Shown in pieces: positions 23,273-32,179 of a stretch of DNA of 64,000 nt. The stretch is from JAACFF01 sp963701435 (GTDB taxonomy: Bacteria > Chloroflexota > Anaerolineae > Promineifilales > Promineifilaceae), in NCBI GenBank assembly GCA_963701435.1, contig CAVPAL010000008.1:310001-374000 (forward strand), written 5' to 3'. The notes beneath the pieces were generated by a model, which saw only the letters and a program-made list of their open reading frames with translations, ran no database searches and was not told the origin of the DNA. Every line of letters begins with the position of its first letter. The first letter of the stretch is position 1. The position numbers and the translations under genes were made by a program.

Positions 23273-25330
23273 CTACCGGTTTAGCAGCAAGTTGCCGTAG
23301 GGATCAACGGCCGTTTCCCAGCCAGGCGGAATCACAGTCGTTGTATCATACTGCGCCACAACAGCCGGCCCCACAAAACGCATCCCTGCTTGGAGCCGCG
23401 CACGGTCAAGCAGGTTTGTTTGCTGTGGGCGGCGGTCAAACCAGACCTGTTTCTGGCCAATAACGGCCGTTCCGGCGTCTGCTTTTCCCAGTTCCTGGCG
23501 CGTTAATTGGGGTACTCGTTGCGCGACCACGGCCGTTAACCGCAGCGTCACGATCTCCAGCACAACCTCATCACGCCGGTAGCCAAAACGGCTCTCGTGC
23601 GCCGTATGAAACGCCTCTGCGACGCCATTTCCATCTTCAAATTCCAGCGAAAAAGGAATGGTTAACTCGTGCGACTGGCCGGCATAGCGCATATCTAAAC
23701 CAGCTTGCAGCGAAACGCCTGCGGCGGCATGTCCTTCGGCCGTCATGTCGGCCAGCGCGCGCGCCGCCAGCGGGGCAAACTGCTCATCAAGCCAGGTTTG
23801 CAGTTTACTATCCCAGGTAGTCACCCGGCGCAAATTTGTGCGCGAATAATCTTTGGTAGGCGCGGCAGCCAGCATTCCTAACGCCGACAGCACGCCGGGC
23901 GCCGTGGGAACAAGCACGCGCGGAATTTGCAGACTTCGGGCCAGCTCGCAGGCGTGCAGCGGGCCGGCGCCGCCAAACGCCAGCAGCGTAAAGCGACGTG
24001 GATCATGGCCACGCTCGACCGAAATACGCCGCATGGCGCGTTCCATATTGGCATTGGCGACCTGAATAACGCCCCAGGCCGCTTCTTCAAGCGTAGCGGC
24101 GCCCATAGCAGCAGCCAGAGGCCGGCAGGCGACCCGCGCCGTCGCCATATCCAAATGCATCTCGCCGCCCAGAAAATGCCGGGCGTCCAGCCGGCCCAAC
24201 AGCAGATTTGCATCGGTCACGGTCATACGCGCTGCGTCAGGGTTTGTGGCGGATGATGAAGATGTGATGGGGACACGGCCGTAACAGGCCGGGCCAGGGT
24301 CAGCGCCTGCGCTTTGGGGGCCGACGTGTAAAACGCCGCCCGCATCCACATACGCCAGACTGCCGCCGCCCGCTCCCACGGTGTGAATGTCGATTATTGG
24401 CAGCCGCAGCGGCATTCCGGCAATTTCGCCCGCAGCAGTCGCCGGCAGGCGGCCCGGACACAGCGCTACGTCGGTGCTGGTGCCGCCCATGTCAAAGGTA
24501 ATCAGATCCGTATAACCGGCCTGCTCTGCCACAAAGCGCGCGCCCACAACACCGCCCGCCGGACCGGAAAGCGCCGTACGCGCCGCTTGCGCGCCGGCCA
24601 TTTGCGCGCTTATCACGCCGCCGTTGCTTTGCATGATAGTTAACCGGCGCGCGCCTAAACCGGCCGACAGCCGCGCCAGATAACGACTCATCAGCGGCGC
24701 AACATAAGCGTTGATAACGGTTGTGGATGTACGCTCATATTCCCGATATTCAGGCAGGATGTCAACGGAAAGAGAAACGTGCAACGGCCGTTCCCGCCTC
24801 GAGCGCGCCCACGACAACAAAAATTCACCAATCTTTCGCTCATGAGTAGGATATAAATAGGAAAAAAGCAGGCACACGGCCACTGATTCAATCTCGTCAC
24901 GCGCCATCTGCTGCAAAATTGGCGTTAAACCATCCAGGTTGAGCGGCTGCAAGACTTCTCCGGCAGCGGTCACGCGCTCATCTATCTCAAAACGCCAGGC
25001 GCGCGGAACCAGCGGCGGCGGTTTTTGGGGCACAAGCGCATACAAATCAGGCCGGTTCTGGCGTCCTATGGCGAGTATATCGGCAAATCCGGTGGTTGTA
25101 ATTAAGGCTGTGCGCGCGCCGCGCCTTTCCAGCAGCGCGTTGGTGGCGACAGTCGCGCCATGCACAACCTCGGCCTGAAGCGGCAGTTGCAGATGATCTA
25201 CACCGTTTAAAATGGCTGCGGATGGGTCATGAGGTGTGCTGAGATGTTTGAAGATGCGGAAACGGCCGTTTTCATCCAGCCAGACAAAATCGGTAAAAGT
25301 TCCACCCGTATCAACACCTAATCGAATCAT
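23273..25330 (-). CDS. Hydantoinase/oxoprolinase family protein, subunit A type
   Basis: This 685-residue ATP-using enzyme is of the HyuA/OplA class, which opens cyclic imides such as N-methylhydantoin or 5-oxoproline; acetone and acetophenone carboxylases are relatives. N-terminal GVDTGGTFTDFVWLDE is the family's ASKHA-fold phosphate motif. TFDMGGTSTDVALCPGR and HTVGAGGGSLAYVD follow, then RRISVERGHDPRRF and AFGGAGPLHACELA. The C-terminal beta region ends with VAQYDTTTVIPPGW. Length is normal. HyuB, the usual partner, is not adjacent on either side, which is unusual. Substrate cannot be deduced. A terminator separates it from the membrane gene upstream. Confidence 0.9.
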   Translation of the reverse strand: MIRLGVDTGGTFTDFVWLDENGRFRIFKHLSTPHDPSAAILNGVDHLQLPLQAEVVHGATVATNALLERRGARTALITTTGFADILAIGRQNRPDLYALVPQKPPPLVPRAWRFEIDERVTAAGEVLQPLNLDGLTPILQQMARDEIESVAVCLLFSYLYPTHERKIGEFLLSWARSRRERPLHVSLSVDILPEYREYERTSTTVINAYVAPLMSRYLARLSAGLGARRLTIMQSNGGVISAQMAGAQAARTALSGPAGGVVGARFVAEQAGYTDLITFDMGGTSTDVALCPGRLPATAAGEIAGMPLRLPIIDIHTVGAGGGSLAYVDAGGVLHVGPQSAGADPGPACYGRVPITSSSSATNPDAARMTVTDANLLLGRLDARHFLGGEMHLDMATARVACRPLAAAMGAATLEEAAWGVIQVANANMERAMRRISVERGHDPRRFTLLAFGGAGPLHACELARSLQIPRVLVPTAPGVLSALGMLAAAPTKDYSRTNLRRVTTWDSKLQTWLDEQFAPLAARALADMTAEGHAAAGVSLQAGLDMRYAGQSHELTIPFSLEFEDGNGVAEAFHTAHESRFGYRRDEVVLEIVTLRLTAVVAQRVPQLTRQELGKADAGTAVIGQKQVWFDRRPQQTNLLDRARLQAGMRFVGPAVVAQYDTTTVIPPGWETAVDPYGNLLLNR

Positions 25331-25351
25331 ATCGTTGGTCCTGCAAACAAA

Positions 25352-25379
25352 AAGCCGGGTTTCGCAAAAAACCCAGCTT
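25352..25379 (-). terminator. Intrinsic terminator after the six-TM protein gene
   Basis: Arms AAGCCGGGTTT (25352-25362) and AAACCCAGCTT (25369-25379) form an 11-bp stem with one G-T pair. On the minus strand a TTTTTGTTT tract follows. It ends transcription from 25402-26409 before the oxoprolinase gene, whose start is at 25330. Confidence 0.85.
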
Positions 25380-25401
25380 AATCTTACCGCAAATTCAGGT
25401 T

Positions 25402-26409
25402 TTACTCGACGGTTTTTTCAACCAGACCTTTGTTGGTAAATTCCTGGTAGGCCAGGGTAACCGTCGTGGAGCGGAAGGAAACGAACAATGCGTTGATGGC
25501 TGCGCCAATCAACCACATAAAGAGAATGCCGCCGCACAACACGATCACGTCGCCGGTCTGGATGGTTTGAGCGCCGAAAAAGCGCAGTAACATGGGGCCA
25601 AATGTGACGGCCGCCACCGGGATAAAGATTGCGAACAGGACGGCAGACACCAGTATGCTTAACAACAGGAAGACAATCACCAGAATGGCAACCGGGCCAA
25701 CATTGGCTTTGATGACTTCCCAACCGCGGCTGATGCTGTTGAAAACGCCTTTACCTTCCAATATCAGCGCGCGCTGCGCAAAGGGATAGATAATGGAAAT
25801 GATCGCGAATAGAGGGATGAAAAGGCACATCAGGCAGAAAATACACAATACAAGCGTGCTAATGCTGCCAAACACACCGGCCATATTGTCGGCGTCGCCT
25901 GCGCTAACGGCCGTTGCAATGCCTGCGCCTAGCGTCAGGGCCAAAACAATCGCTACGGCCAGGCCCAGTACAAAAAATATACCAAACATCACCAGGTTCA
26001 GCCCAACCAGGCTCCCCAGCTTATGCCATCCGGCCGACAACGCATCGCCCAAACTCACCTTTTCACCTGCATCCAGACGAGAAGCGGCGTCAATCATGCC
26101 GCCTTGCGCCGTCAAGCGCAACAGCCAGAACACAATGGCCACAACGAAAGCAACACAAATCAATAACAAGATAACGGCGCTAAAGGCAATCCAGAATTCC
26201 TCCATGCGCTGCGCAAATAGCGCGCCAAGCTGCGGGTCAAAGCGGTCCAGAGATGCGATATCACCAGAATCCATCTGATAATTGACATTATTGCCGCCGC
26301 CGCCGCTGCTGGTTCCGGTTCCTAATGCGGCCAGAAAGCCCAAAAAAATCATAAACTTGTTTTTCCAGACAATGTTCCAAGAACGCCGGAAGAGATCACC
26401 ATAATCCAT
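25402..26409 (-). CDS. Six-TM membrane protein of unknown function
   Basis: This 335-residue polytopic protein has an N-terminal RSWNIVWKNKFMIFLGFLAALG motif, followed by a Gly-rich loop. Five further strongly hydrophobic segments lie at about 70-100, 115-145, 175-205, 230-265 and 285-310. The architecture resembles the glycerophosphodiester phosphodiesterase membrane-domain-like families common in Chloroflexota and Actinobacteria. No catalytic residues stand out. A short frame of doubtful status lies 4 bp upstream. It ends at a clear terminator. Confidence 0.75.
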   Translation of the reverse strand: MDYGDLFRRSWNIVWKNKFMIFLGFLAALGTGTSSGGGGNNVNYQMDSGDIASLDRFDPQLGALFAQRMEEFWIAFSAVILLLICVAFVVAIVFWLLRLTAQGGMIDAASRLDAGEKVSLGDALSAGWHKLGSLVGLNLVMFGIFFVLGLAVAIVLALTLGAGIATAVSAGDADNMAGVFGSISTLVLCIFCLMCLFIPLFAIISIIYPFAQRALILEGKGVFNSISRGWEVIKANVGPVAILVIVFLLLSILVSAVLFAIFIPVAAVTFGPMLLRFFGAQTIQTGDVIVLCGGILFMWLIGAAINALFVSFRSTTVTLAYQEFTNKGLVEKTVE

Positions 26410-26413
26410 TTCA

Positions 26414-26629
26414 TTAACCTCCTAACAATTCGTTTTGCAGCCGGTAATCGAATAGTCGCGTCATCAAGTTGTCTTGTTCAAGCTGCTTGATGAATCGGCC
26501 GCTTGCGCAAATTTCACCCAATTTTTGTAACGCTTCAAGCTCAATGCAGATCGTTTGACTCCGCCCGATCTGTGCTTGAAAAACTGCGCTGCTAAGCAGA
26601 CGCTGTTTATGTCTTTCTAATATAATCAA
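26414..26629 (-). CDS. Possible small protein upstream of the six-TM gene (doubtful)
   Basis: This 71-codon frame begins with TTG at 26629 and ends 4 bp before the six-TM start. Composition is amphipathic (ALQKLGEICASGRFIKQLE) with no recognised domain. The TTG start has no clear ribosome site and lies in an AT-rich stretch that could equally be a promoter. I keep it as a weak candidate because of tight spacing. Confidence 0.25.
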   Translation of the reverse strand: MIILERHKQRLLSSAVFQAQIGRSQTICIELEALQKLGEICASGRFIKQLEQDNLMTRLFDYRLQNELLGG

Positions 26630-26674
26630 TATACGCAGATTGGGTGCGTTTGGTTGTAAGAAATTGGGGAGATT

Positions 26675-26687
26675 GGCGGTTTACCTA
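26675..26687. repeat. Solo TAGGTAA-family end at the guaA stop
   Basis: GGCGGTTTACCTA at 26675-26687 is one arm of the dispersed element. Its terminal CTA is the TAG stop of guaA on the minus strand. The opposite arm is not convincing, so this is a remnant or a solo end. Confidence 0.5.
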
Positions 26688-28262
26688 TTCCCACTCAATG
26701 GTTCCCGGCGGTTTGGAGGTAATGTCCAGCACGACGCGGTTGACGCCGGCGACTTCGTTGACAATGCGCCGGCTGACGCGGGCCAAAAAATCGTAGGGCA
26801 GGCGCGCCCAATCGGCGGTCATAAAATCTTCGGTGGTGACAGCACGCAGCGCAATGACTTCCTGATAGGTACGGCCGTCTCCCATAACTCCCACGCTTTT
26901 CACCGGCAGCAGTACAGCAAAGGCCTGCTGCGTATCCTGCCGCAGCATTTCCGCCTGGCGCAGTTCCTCCACAAAAATGGCGTCGGCGGCGCGCAGCCGT
27001 TCCAGCCGCTTCCAGGTGATTTCACCCAGGCAGCGGATCGCCAGCCCCGGCCCGGGAAAAGGCTGTCGCCAGATGATGCTGTCGGGCAAGCCCAAAGCAG
27101 TTCCGATACGGCGCACTTCATCTTTAAACAACTGTCTGAGCGGCTCGACCAGTTCAAAATCCATGTCGTCCGGCAGCCCGCCGACATTGTGGTGGGTTTT
27201 GATGATGTGCGCATCTTTTTTATCCTTGCCGGCGCTTTCAATCACGTCGGGATAAATCGTACCCTGCGCCAAAAAGTCGATCTGGCCCAGTTTTCGCGCT
27301 TCACGCTCAAAAATACGTATAAATTTTTCACCGATGATACGTCGTTTTTGTTCCGGATCGGTGACGCCTTCCAGCGCTTCCAGATATTCTTCGACCGCAT
27401 TGACAGCGACCAACTGCATGCCTTGCTCGCGCTCAAAAGTTTCGACGACCTGCAGCGCTTCTCCCTTGCGCAACATACCGTGGTCGACAAAGATACAAGT
27501 TAGCTGGTCACCGATGGCGCGATGGATCAGCGCGCCCGCCACGGCCGAATCGACGCCGCCGCTGAGTCCCAACACAATACGGCCGTCGCCTACCTGCGCG
27601 CGAATGGCAGCTGCTTCGGATTCGATGAAATTAGCCGGGGTCCAATTTGCGCCGCAGTCGCAAACAACATGCACAAAATTACTCAACAGCGTACGGCCCT
27701 GTGGCGTATGCACAACCTCGGGATGAAATTGCACCGCGTAAACCTGTAGCGCCGCGTCCGCTGCGGCTGCAAATGGGGAGTTGTTAGTGTGCGCCAGGGG
27801 TTGAAAACCGGGCGGCAGCTTCTCCACCTTGTCGCCATGACTCATCCAGACCTGCTGCAAATGCGCAACCTCATCCATCTGCCAGCCGCGAAACAGGGGA
27901 TTATCTACGTCGTCAATCCATAATCCTGCCGGCCCATATTCTCGCCGCCGGCTGCCGCTGACGCGACCGCCCAGACGATGGGTGAGAAGCTGCATACCAT
28001 AACAAATGCCCAGCACGGGTACGCCGCTGGCGAGTACATAATCAGGAAGTGCAGGAGCGCCGTCATCATAAACGCTGTTTGGCCCGCCGCTGAGAATGAA
28101 GCCTTTGGGATTATGCGCCAGGACATCTTTGGCGGGCGTGCGCCAGGAATAGAGTTCGCAGTAAACGTTGGCTTCACGCACGCGGCGCGCAATTAGCTGT
28201 GAATATTGAGAGCCGTAGTCAAGAACAATTATGGCGTCGTGCTGCATTGGTACAAACCGCAT
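26685..28262 (-). CDS. guaA: GMP synthase (glutamine-hydrolysing)
   Basis: GMP synthase converts XMP, ATP and glutamine to GMP. It has 525 residues. The N-terminal class I amidotransferase has SGGPNSVYD, the nucleophile in VLGICYGMQLL and QFHPEV. The ATP pyrophosphatase domain has the PP-loop LGLSGGVDSAVAG. The C-terminal dimerisation domain has GPGLAIRCLGEIT and ends TSKPPGTIEWE as usual. The start is ATG 28262 or ATG 28247 (MQHDAII); GGGAG abuts the first and lies 15 nt before the second, so this is unsettled. xpt lies 116 bp upstream on the same strand, giving a purine operon. Its TAG stop belongs to a TAGGTAAACCGCC element end. Confidence 0.97.
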   Translation of the reverse strand: MRFVPMQHDAIIVLDYGSQYSQLIARRVREANVYCELYSWRTPAKDVLAHNPKGFILSGGPNSVYDDGAPALPDYVLASGVPVLGICYGMQLLTHRLGGRVSGSRRREYGPAGLWIDDVDNPLFRGWQMDEVAHLQQVWMSHGDKVEKLPPGFQPLAHTNNSPFAAAADAALQVYAVQFHPEVVHTPQGRTLLSNFVHVVCDCGANWTPANFIESEAAAIRAQVGDGRIVLGLSGGVDSAVAGALIHRAIGDQLTCIFVDHGMLRKGEALQVVETFEREQGMQLVAVNAVEEYLEALEGVTDPEQKRRIIGEKFIRIFEREARKLGQIDFLAQGTIYPDVIESAGKDKKDAHIIKTHHNVGGLPDDMDFELVEPLRQLFKDEVRRIGTALGLPDSIIWRQPFPGPGLAIRCLGEITWKRLERLRAADAIFVEELRQAEMLRQDTQQAFAVLLPVKSVGVMGDGRTYQEVIALRAVTTEDFMTADWARLPYDFLARVSRRIVNEVAGVNRVVLDITSKPPGTIEWE

Positions 28263-28378
28263 CTCCCGTCAACAGATACAAAATCTGACATAACCATCAC
28301 GAATCTCACGCATAATGTCCTGTTATTTGTGTCATTCTTGTTTAAACCTATAATCCAGCGAGCCTGGTAGTTTGCTAT

Positions 28379-28951
28379 TCAGGCGACCACGATGCGGCCG
28401 TCGCTCATGTCAGTGATAATGGCCATGGATTCGATGGGCACACGCCAATGATCCAGAACGACGCGCCCGCCTTCGAAACTTTTTTCCACCACGGTAGCAA
28501 TGCCGACCAGGTCAGCTCCCGCATTGGCGACAATGCGCGCCAGGGCGTCGATGGTGCGACCGGAAGCAAGAAAGTCATCTACGATCAACACGCTATCACC
28601 TGCATGCAAAAATTCCGGCGACACCATGAGCATCACTTCGCCCCCTTTGGTGTGGCTGGGAGCTGCGTCAACATAGACCGGCTCCTGCATCGTTATTGGT
28701 TTATGTTTGCGGGCATAGACTACGGGCAAATTGCCCAGCGCCTTGCCGGTCATCACGGCCGGGATGATGCCGCTGACCTCGGCAGTCAAAATGAGGTTGG
28801 GCTGTGTATTTGCAAACCGAGCCGCGATTTCCTGTCCGACCGCTTCCATCAGGGCTGCATCGATCTGGTGATTGAGAAAACTGTCAATTTTAAGAATTCC
28901 ACGTCCCAGATTGCTGCCTTCTTGCAAAATTCGCTGTTTTAAAGCTTCCAT
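28379..28951 (-). CDS. xpt: Xanthine phosphoribosyltransferase
   Basis: This enzyme salvages xanthine to XMP, the substrate of the adjacent guaA. It has 190 residues, normal for the family. The PRPP loop VLIVDDFLASGRT is at about 120. The N-terminal LTAEVSGIIPAVMTGKALG and YARKHKPITM match Xpt. GAGGAG lies before the ATG at 28951. xpt-guaA is a common pairing. The 5' leader lacks the purine-riboswitch core that I know, although alternative hairpins are present. Confidence 0.95.
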   Translation of the reverse strand: MEALKQRILQEGSNLGRGILKIDSFLNHQIDAALMEAVGQEIAARFANTQPNLILTAEVSGIIPAVMTGKALGNLPVVYARKHKPITMQEPVYVDAAPSHTKGGEVMLMVSPEFLHAGDSVLIVDDFLASGRTIDALARIVANAGADLVGIATVVEKSFEGGRVVLDHWRVPIESMAIITDMSDGRIVVA

Positions 28952-28993
28952 TTATCTCCTCGTAAATCGAAATTCCAGTTCGATACCCGCTTT

Positions 28994-29028
28994 GGAAAAT
29001 CGCGCTGCGGTTTTCCTTCATGCAGCGC
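28994..29028 (-). promoter_or_regulatory. Alternative hairpins in the xpt leader
   Basis: GCGCTGC (29002-29008) pairs with GCAGCGC (29022-29028), and GGAAAA (28994-28999) pairs with TTTTCC (29011-29016). The two stems overlap and cannot coexist. They lie between wecG and xpt, about 45 nt before the xpt start. No known aptamer fits. Confidence 0.35.
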
Positions 29029-29112
29029 ATATCGTCCCCTCCAACAATTGTGGGCTGTGATTGTAAAACGGATGTGGTGATTGGTAAAGTGAAATGGAAA
29101 CGGCCGTTGCCA

Positions 29113-29868
29113 TCACCCTCTGCGCCACTTCGACCAAAACACTTTCCAGGCAAAACGCGGCAACGCCAGCATACGACGCCAGCGCCACGGTTCATGAACC
29201 AAACGATGCAGCCATTCCAGCCCCAAACGCTGCATCCCCTGCGGCGCACGAATCGCTCTGCCGGTTACAAAATCCAAGGATCCCCCTACGCCGACAGCCA
29301 CGCGCACCGTCTCCAAGCTCTCACGATTGCGCGCAATCCATTTATCCTGCTGGGGCGCGCCATACGCCACAAAGAGCATGTCGGCCCCGCTGGCGTTAAT
29401 TTGCGCCACGATGGCCGTGTTCTCTTCCAGCGCGGGCGAACCGGCATAGGTTCCGGCAATCATCAACTGCGGGTACCGCCTTTGAAAAACCTCCGCAGCG
29501 GCGGCGGCCACACCAGGCGCTGCGCCCAGTAAAAACAAGCGCCATCCTTCCTGCGCAGCCAACTCCGCGAGGTTGTAAACCAGCTCCGAGCCGGGCACGC
29601 GCTCCTGCAGCGGGCGGCCTAACCAACGTGAGGCGTAAAGCAGCCCTACGCCATCGGGAATGCAAAGATCGGCCTGGTTTAGAATGGAGAAAAATTCGGC
29701 GTCCTGCTGGGCAGCCATCACAAATTCCGGGTTCACAGTGGCAATTTGGTGCAATCGGGGCGTTTGCATAAATTGGCGCACAAGCTGTAAAGATTGTGTT
29801 GTCGTGATCTGGTGTACAGGAATGCCCAGGATATCTATGTGCTGCGGGTTTATTAGAGAGGATGTCAT
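29113..29868 (-). CDS. WecG/TagA/CpsF-family glycosyltransferase
   Basis: This 251-residue GT26-type enzyme adds N-acetylmannosaminuronic acid, ManNAc or related sugars to lipid-linked precursors. Family motifs are TVNPEFVMAAQ, CIPDGVGLLYASR, LFLLGAAPG, VAYGAPQQDKWIARN and GVGGSLDFVTGRAIRAP. The start is ATG 29868 in AT-rich sequence. It is on the same strand as xpt-guaA but separated by the leader. No other polysaccharide genes adjoin. The acceptor cannot be told. Confidence 0.93.
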   Translation of the reverse strand: MTSSLINPQHIDILGIPVHQITTTQSLQLVRQFMQTPRLHQIATVNPEFVMAAQQDAEFFSILNQADLCIPDGVGLLYASRWLGRPLQERVPGSELVYNLAELAAQEGWRLFLLGAAPGVAAAAAEVFQRRYPQLMIAGTYAGSPALEENTAIVAQINASGADMLFVAYGAPQQDKWIARNRESLETVRVAVGVGGSLDFVTGRAIRAPQGMQRLGLEWLHRLVHEPWRWRRMLALPRFAWKVFWSKWRRG

Positions 29869-30068
29869 TCTGGAATTACGTAATTACAATCGTAAGCGCC
29901 ATTAGTAAGTTTAAGCAAAGGTTGTTTTTAACTTTTCAAATTTGAATCGTAAAAAGCTATTGCTTCTGCAAATCGTTTCCTGAATAAAAAGTTGTTTGTG
30001 AACGATTCCTTGGTTAAACAGCAGACATTTCATCCGAACTGTCAGATAACCGTAGCGGTAAATGTATT

Positions 30069-30455
30069 GTGGATATTGAAGAAACACAAATTGAACCAGA
30101 GGATAAGAGCAAACCCGTCATTACACGACGCGCGTTTTTGGCTTTATTTGCTGTGACTGCGGGAACGGCCGTTGTCGTTTCCCGGTTCGGGCCGGGGGGA
30201 TATAATCCTAATAAATGGACAGCAAATAAATTAAAGGCTGCACTGCCCTCCAATTTTAAACGCTTCATTCTCACAAATAATGCCTATCCTACCGCCAACA
30301 GCACAGTCACGACCTTTGCTTATGGCATTCAATTTCCCAACAAGCATTGTCTGGTTCTCTGGACAGATGCATCAGCTTTGCAGGAATATGACTCGCTTGA
30401 ACACGTGCAATCCGCCGCCAAGAACAAGGGGACTCACGTGGTCTGGATGTACTAA
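30069..30455 (+). CDS. Small protein with twin-arginine-like signal
   Basis: This 128-residue frame starts GTG. Residues 18-40 read TRRAFLALFAVTAGTAVVV, which fits a twin-arginine (Tat) signal followed by a hydrophobic core. The mature part is about 85 residues with FKRFILTNNAYPTANSTVTTF and no recognised domain. Two short AACGGCCGTT-type words fall within. It converges with the PfkB gene, 8 bp apart. A real but unknown exported protein is plausible. Confidence 0.55.
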   Translation: MDIEETQIEPEDKSKPVITRRAFLALFAVTAGTAVVVSRFGPGGYNPNKWTANKLKAALPSNFKRFILTNNAYPTANSTVTTFAYGIQFPNKHCLVLWTDASALQEYDSLEHVQSAAKNKGTHVVWMY

Positions 30456-30463
30456 CCAGGTAA

Positions 30464-31387
30464 TCAGGTCTTGCCCTGTTCTGAAATCTTGTTTGACCAG
30501 GCTTCTAATTCATCCTCCGTTAAAAAACCGTCTGCGCCGCCCGTCCCACCAATTTTATAGGAAGCAAAGATCATCGCTTTGGAAACGGCCGTATACGCAT
30601 CCCCCGTCCTGTTATAAAAATGGTTAAAAGCAGAAAAAAGCGCATCTCCCGCGCCAATTGAATTTACCACCGGGCGCGTAAACACAGCCGGAATCCGCTC
30701 CAAAAATCCATCTTCCTTAACAGCCAACAAGGCGCCTTCTTTACCCAAACCAATCACAATAATCGCGGTTCCATAACGATTTTGGATTTGTTGCGCCCAT
30801 CGCTCCGGGCTGCACGGCAGCAATTCATCACTCATAAACAAAATATGCGCGGCTGCCATAAAATCCTGATTGTAATCATCTTCCAAATCAGCAATTGTGT
30901 GTACATCAGTCGCAATTACCTTGCCGGCCTGGCGCGTCTGCTGCAGAAACGGTCGATTGAAATTAATATTACACAACACCGCCAACGAACTGGTCTCTAA
31001 AGCAGCAAAAAACTTTTCAGGCGGATAAACACACTCCTGAATAGCCTTCAAATCCGTATGTATCTGGCGTTTGCCGGTCCGATCAAAAATAATCACCGAT
31101 TGAGCCGTTTGCGGCATCATTTCAAGGACAAAGTCAGAGCCAATACCATGTTCAACAAGGCTCTCGCCAACTAATCTTCCTGCTAAATCACTCCCAATCA
31201 ATGACAACAAACTTACCTGGTTACCCAGAATTGATAAAGCCTTGGAAATATTATAGCCTACACCCGACATAGAACTTTGTACCCCGAAGAATGGGAATCT
31301 AACCGGCTCGTAGGTAAGCGGAAACGTGTCCACCTGTAATGTTGTTTCAAGATTAATCAAACCAGAAACCAATATTTTTTGATGCAT
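30464..31387 (-). CDS. PfkB-family carbohydrate kinase
   Basis: This 307-residue ribokinase-fold sugar kinase has the C-terminal signature NSIGAGDALFSAF (catalytic Asp in GAGD) at about 250, and GVGYNISKALSILG and SLIGSDLAG near the N-terminus, which are substrate-site regions. FGVQSSMSGVGYN replaces the more usual GG-rich start. Substrate unknown; ribokinase, fructokinase and adenosine kinase relatives are all possible. It is transcribed away from the Nudix-like gene; element E lies in the shared upstream region. Confidence 0.9.
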   Translation of the reverse strand: MHQKILVSGLINLETTLQVDTFPLTYEPVRFPFFGVQSSMSGVGYNISKALSILGNQVSLLSLIGSDLAGRLVGESLVEHGIGSDFVLEMMPQTAQSVIIFDRTGKRQIHTDLKAIQECVYPPEKFFAALETSSLAVLCNINFNRPFLQQTRQAGKVIATDVHTIADLEDDYNQDFMAAAHILFMSDELLPCSPERWAQQIQNRYGTAIIVIGLGKEGALLAVKEDGFLERIPAVFTRPVVNSIGAGDALFSAFNHFYNRTGDAYTAVSKAMIFASYKIGGTGGADGFLTEDELEAWSNKISEQGKT

Positions 31388-31403
31388 ACATCCTCCAGCA
31401 GCA

Positions 31404-31457
31404 TAGGTAATTCCCAGAAAGGTTTTTGAATTCCCATGAAACGAAATCTGGGAATTA
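31404..31457. repeat. TAGGTAA-family palindromic element, copy E (single module)
   Basis: TAGGTAATTCCCAGA (31404-31418) pairs with TCTGGGAATTA (31447-31457). It is the same scaffold as copy G but with CCC/GGG replacing CGC/GCG in the stem, so pairing is kept. It sits between the divergent PfkB and Nudix-like genes. Confidence 0.7.
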
Positions 31458-31603
31458 TGAACAAATGGTTTTTTTTAATAATTGATTCCCAATAAATCCA
31501 ATATCTATGTTAAAATCTGGAAAATAGTTTATTGGTCAAGTAACAATTGCGTCAACATAGCTGGATTAACATAATAGAACAACGTTGGAAGAGGTAGTAA
31601 ACA

Positions 31604-32179
31604 TTGAAAAATTTCAACAACATCGAACAGTTAATGATCTGGCTCAATGAGCACAACATTGACACCTCAAGGTGGGGCATAGGCAAAGCCAAAACGCTCC
31701 AGAATTTATGGGATGAATATATAAAAGGCGAAGTCATATTTGAAGGTCCCCCGCCCTTACGAACCGTCGAAGTCGTCCAGGTTATCATCCGCCGCGGCAG
31801 CCGGATTCTTTTAGAAGTCGAGCAAGAGTTTGGGAATGCTCAAAAGCGATCACGCAACCTGCCTCCTTCTGAAAAGTTAAAAGCTGGCGAGAATTACATC
31901 TCGGCAGCAGTGCGTTGTTTAAATGAGGAGCTTGGTTTAAAACAAGCCGAAATCGCCTTTGTTGGCTCCGGCTACGAAAAGATCGAGACGATAACAGAAT
32001 CCCCCTCTTACCCAGGTTTGCAAACACGTTATACATTTCATTCTATTGAAGCCGTTGCCAAAGGGCTGCCTGAGAAAGATTTTTGGCGCGAAAATACAAC
32101 CCATATCAATGGCGATCCCGTCAAGCGCCATCTATGGGCCTGGCAAGCCAAAACCAAACTCATGCATCTGCCGACTTGA
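31604..32179 (+). CDS. Nudix-like hydrolase with degenerate Nudix box
   Basis: This 191-residue protein starts TTG at 31604 with GAGG 10 nt upstream. The segment GENYISAAVRCLNEELGL aligns to the Nudix box but lacks the first conserved Glu and the Glu after Arg. The EE pair is present, so metal binding may survive in altered form. Flanking beta strands such as EVVQVIIRRGSRILLEVEQ fit the fold. The last 20 nt overlap the convergent flippase-like gene. Function could be a nucleotide-diphosphate hydrolase or a non-catalytic binder. Confidence 0.65.
   Translation: MKNFNNIEQLMIWLNEHNIDTSRWGIGKAKTLQNLWDEYIKGEVIFEGPPPLRTVEVVQVIIRRGSRILLEVEQEFGNAQKRSRNLPPSEKLKAGENYISAAVRCLNEELGLKQAEIAFVGSGYEKIETITESPSYPGLQTRYTFHSIEAVAKGLPEKDFWRENTTHINGDPVKRHLWAWQAKTKLMHLPT

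Noticed and set aside
26640..27503. 287-codon plus-strand frame opposite guaA
   Set aside because: guaA on the minus strand has all GMP synthase motifs; the opposing frame has no recognisable domain.
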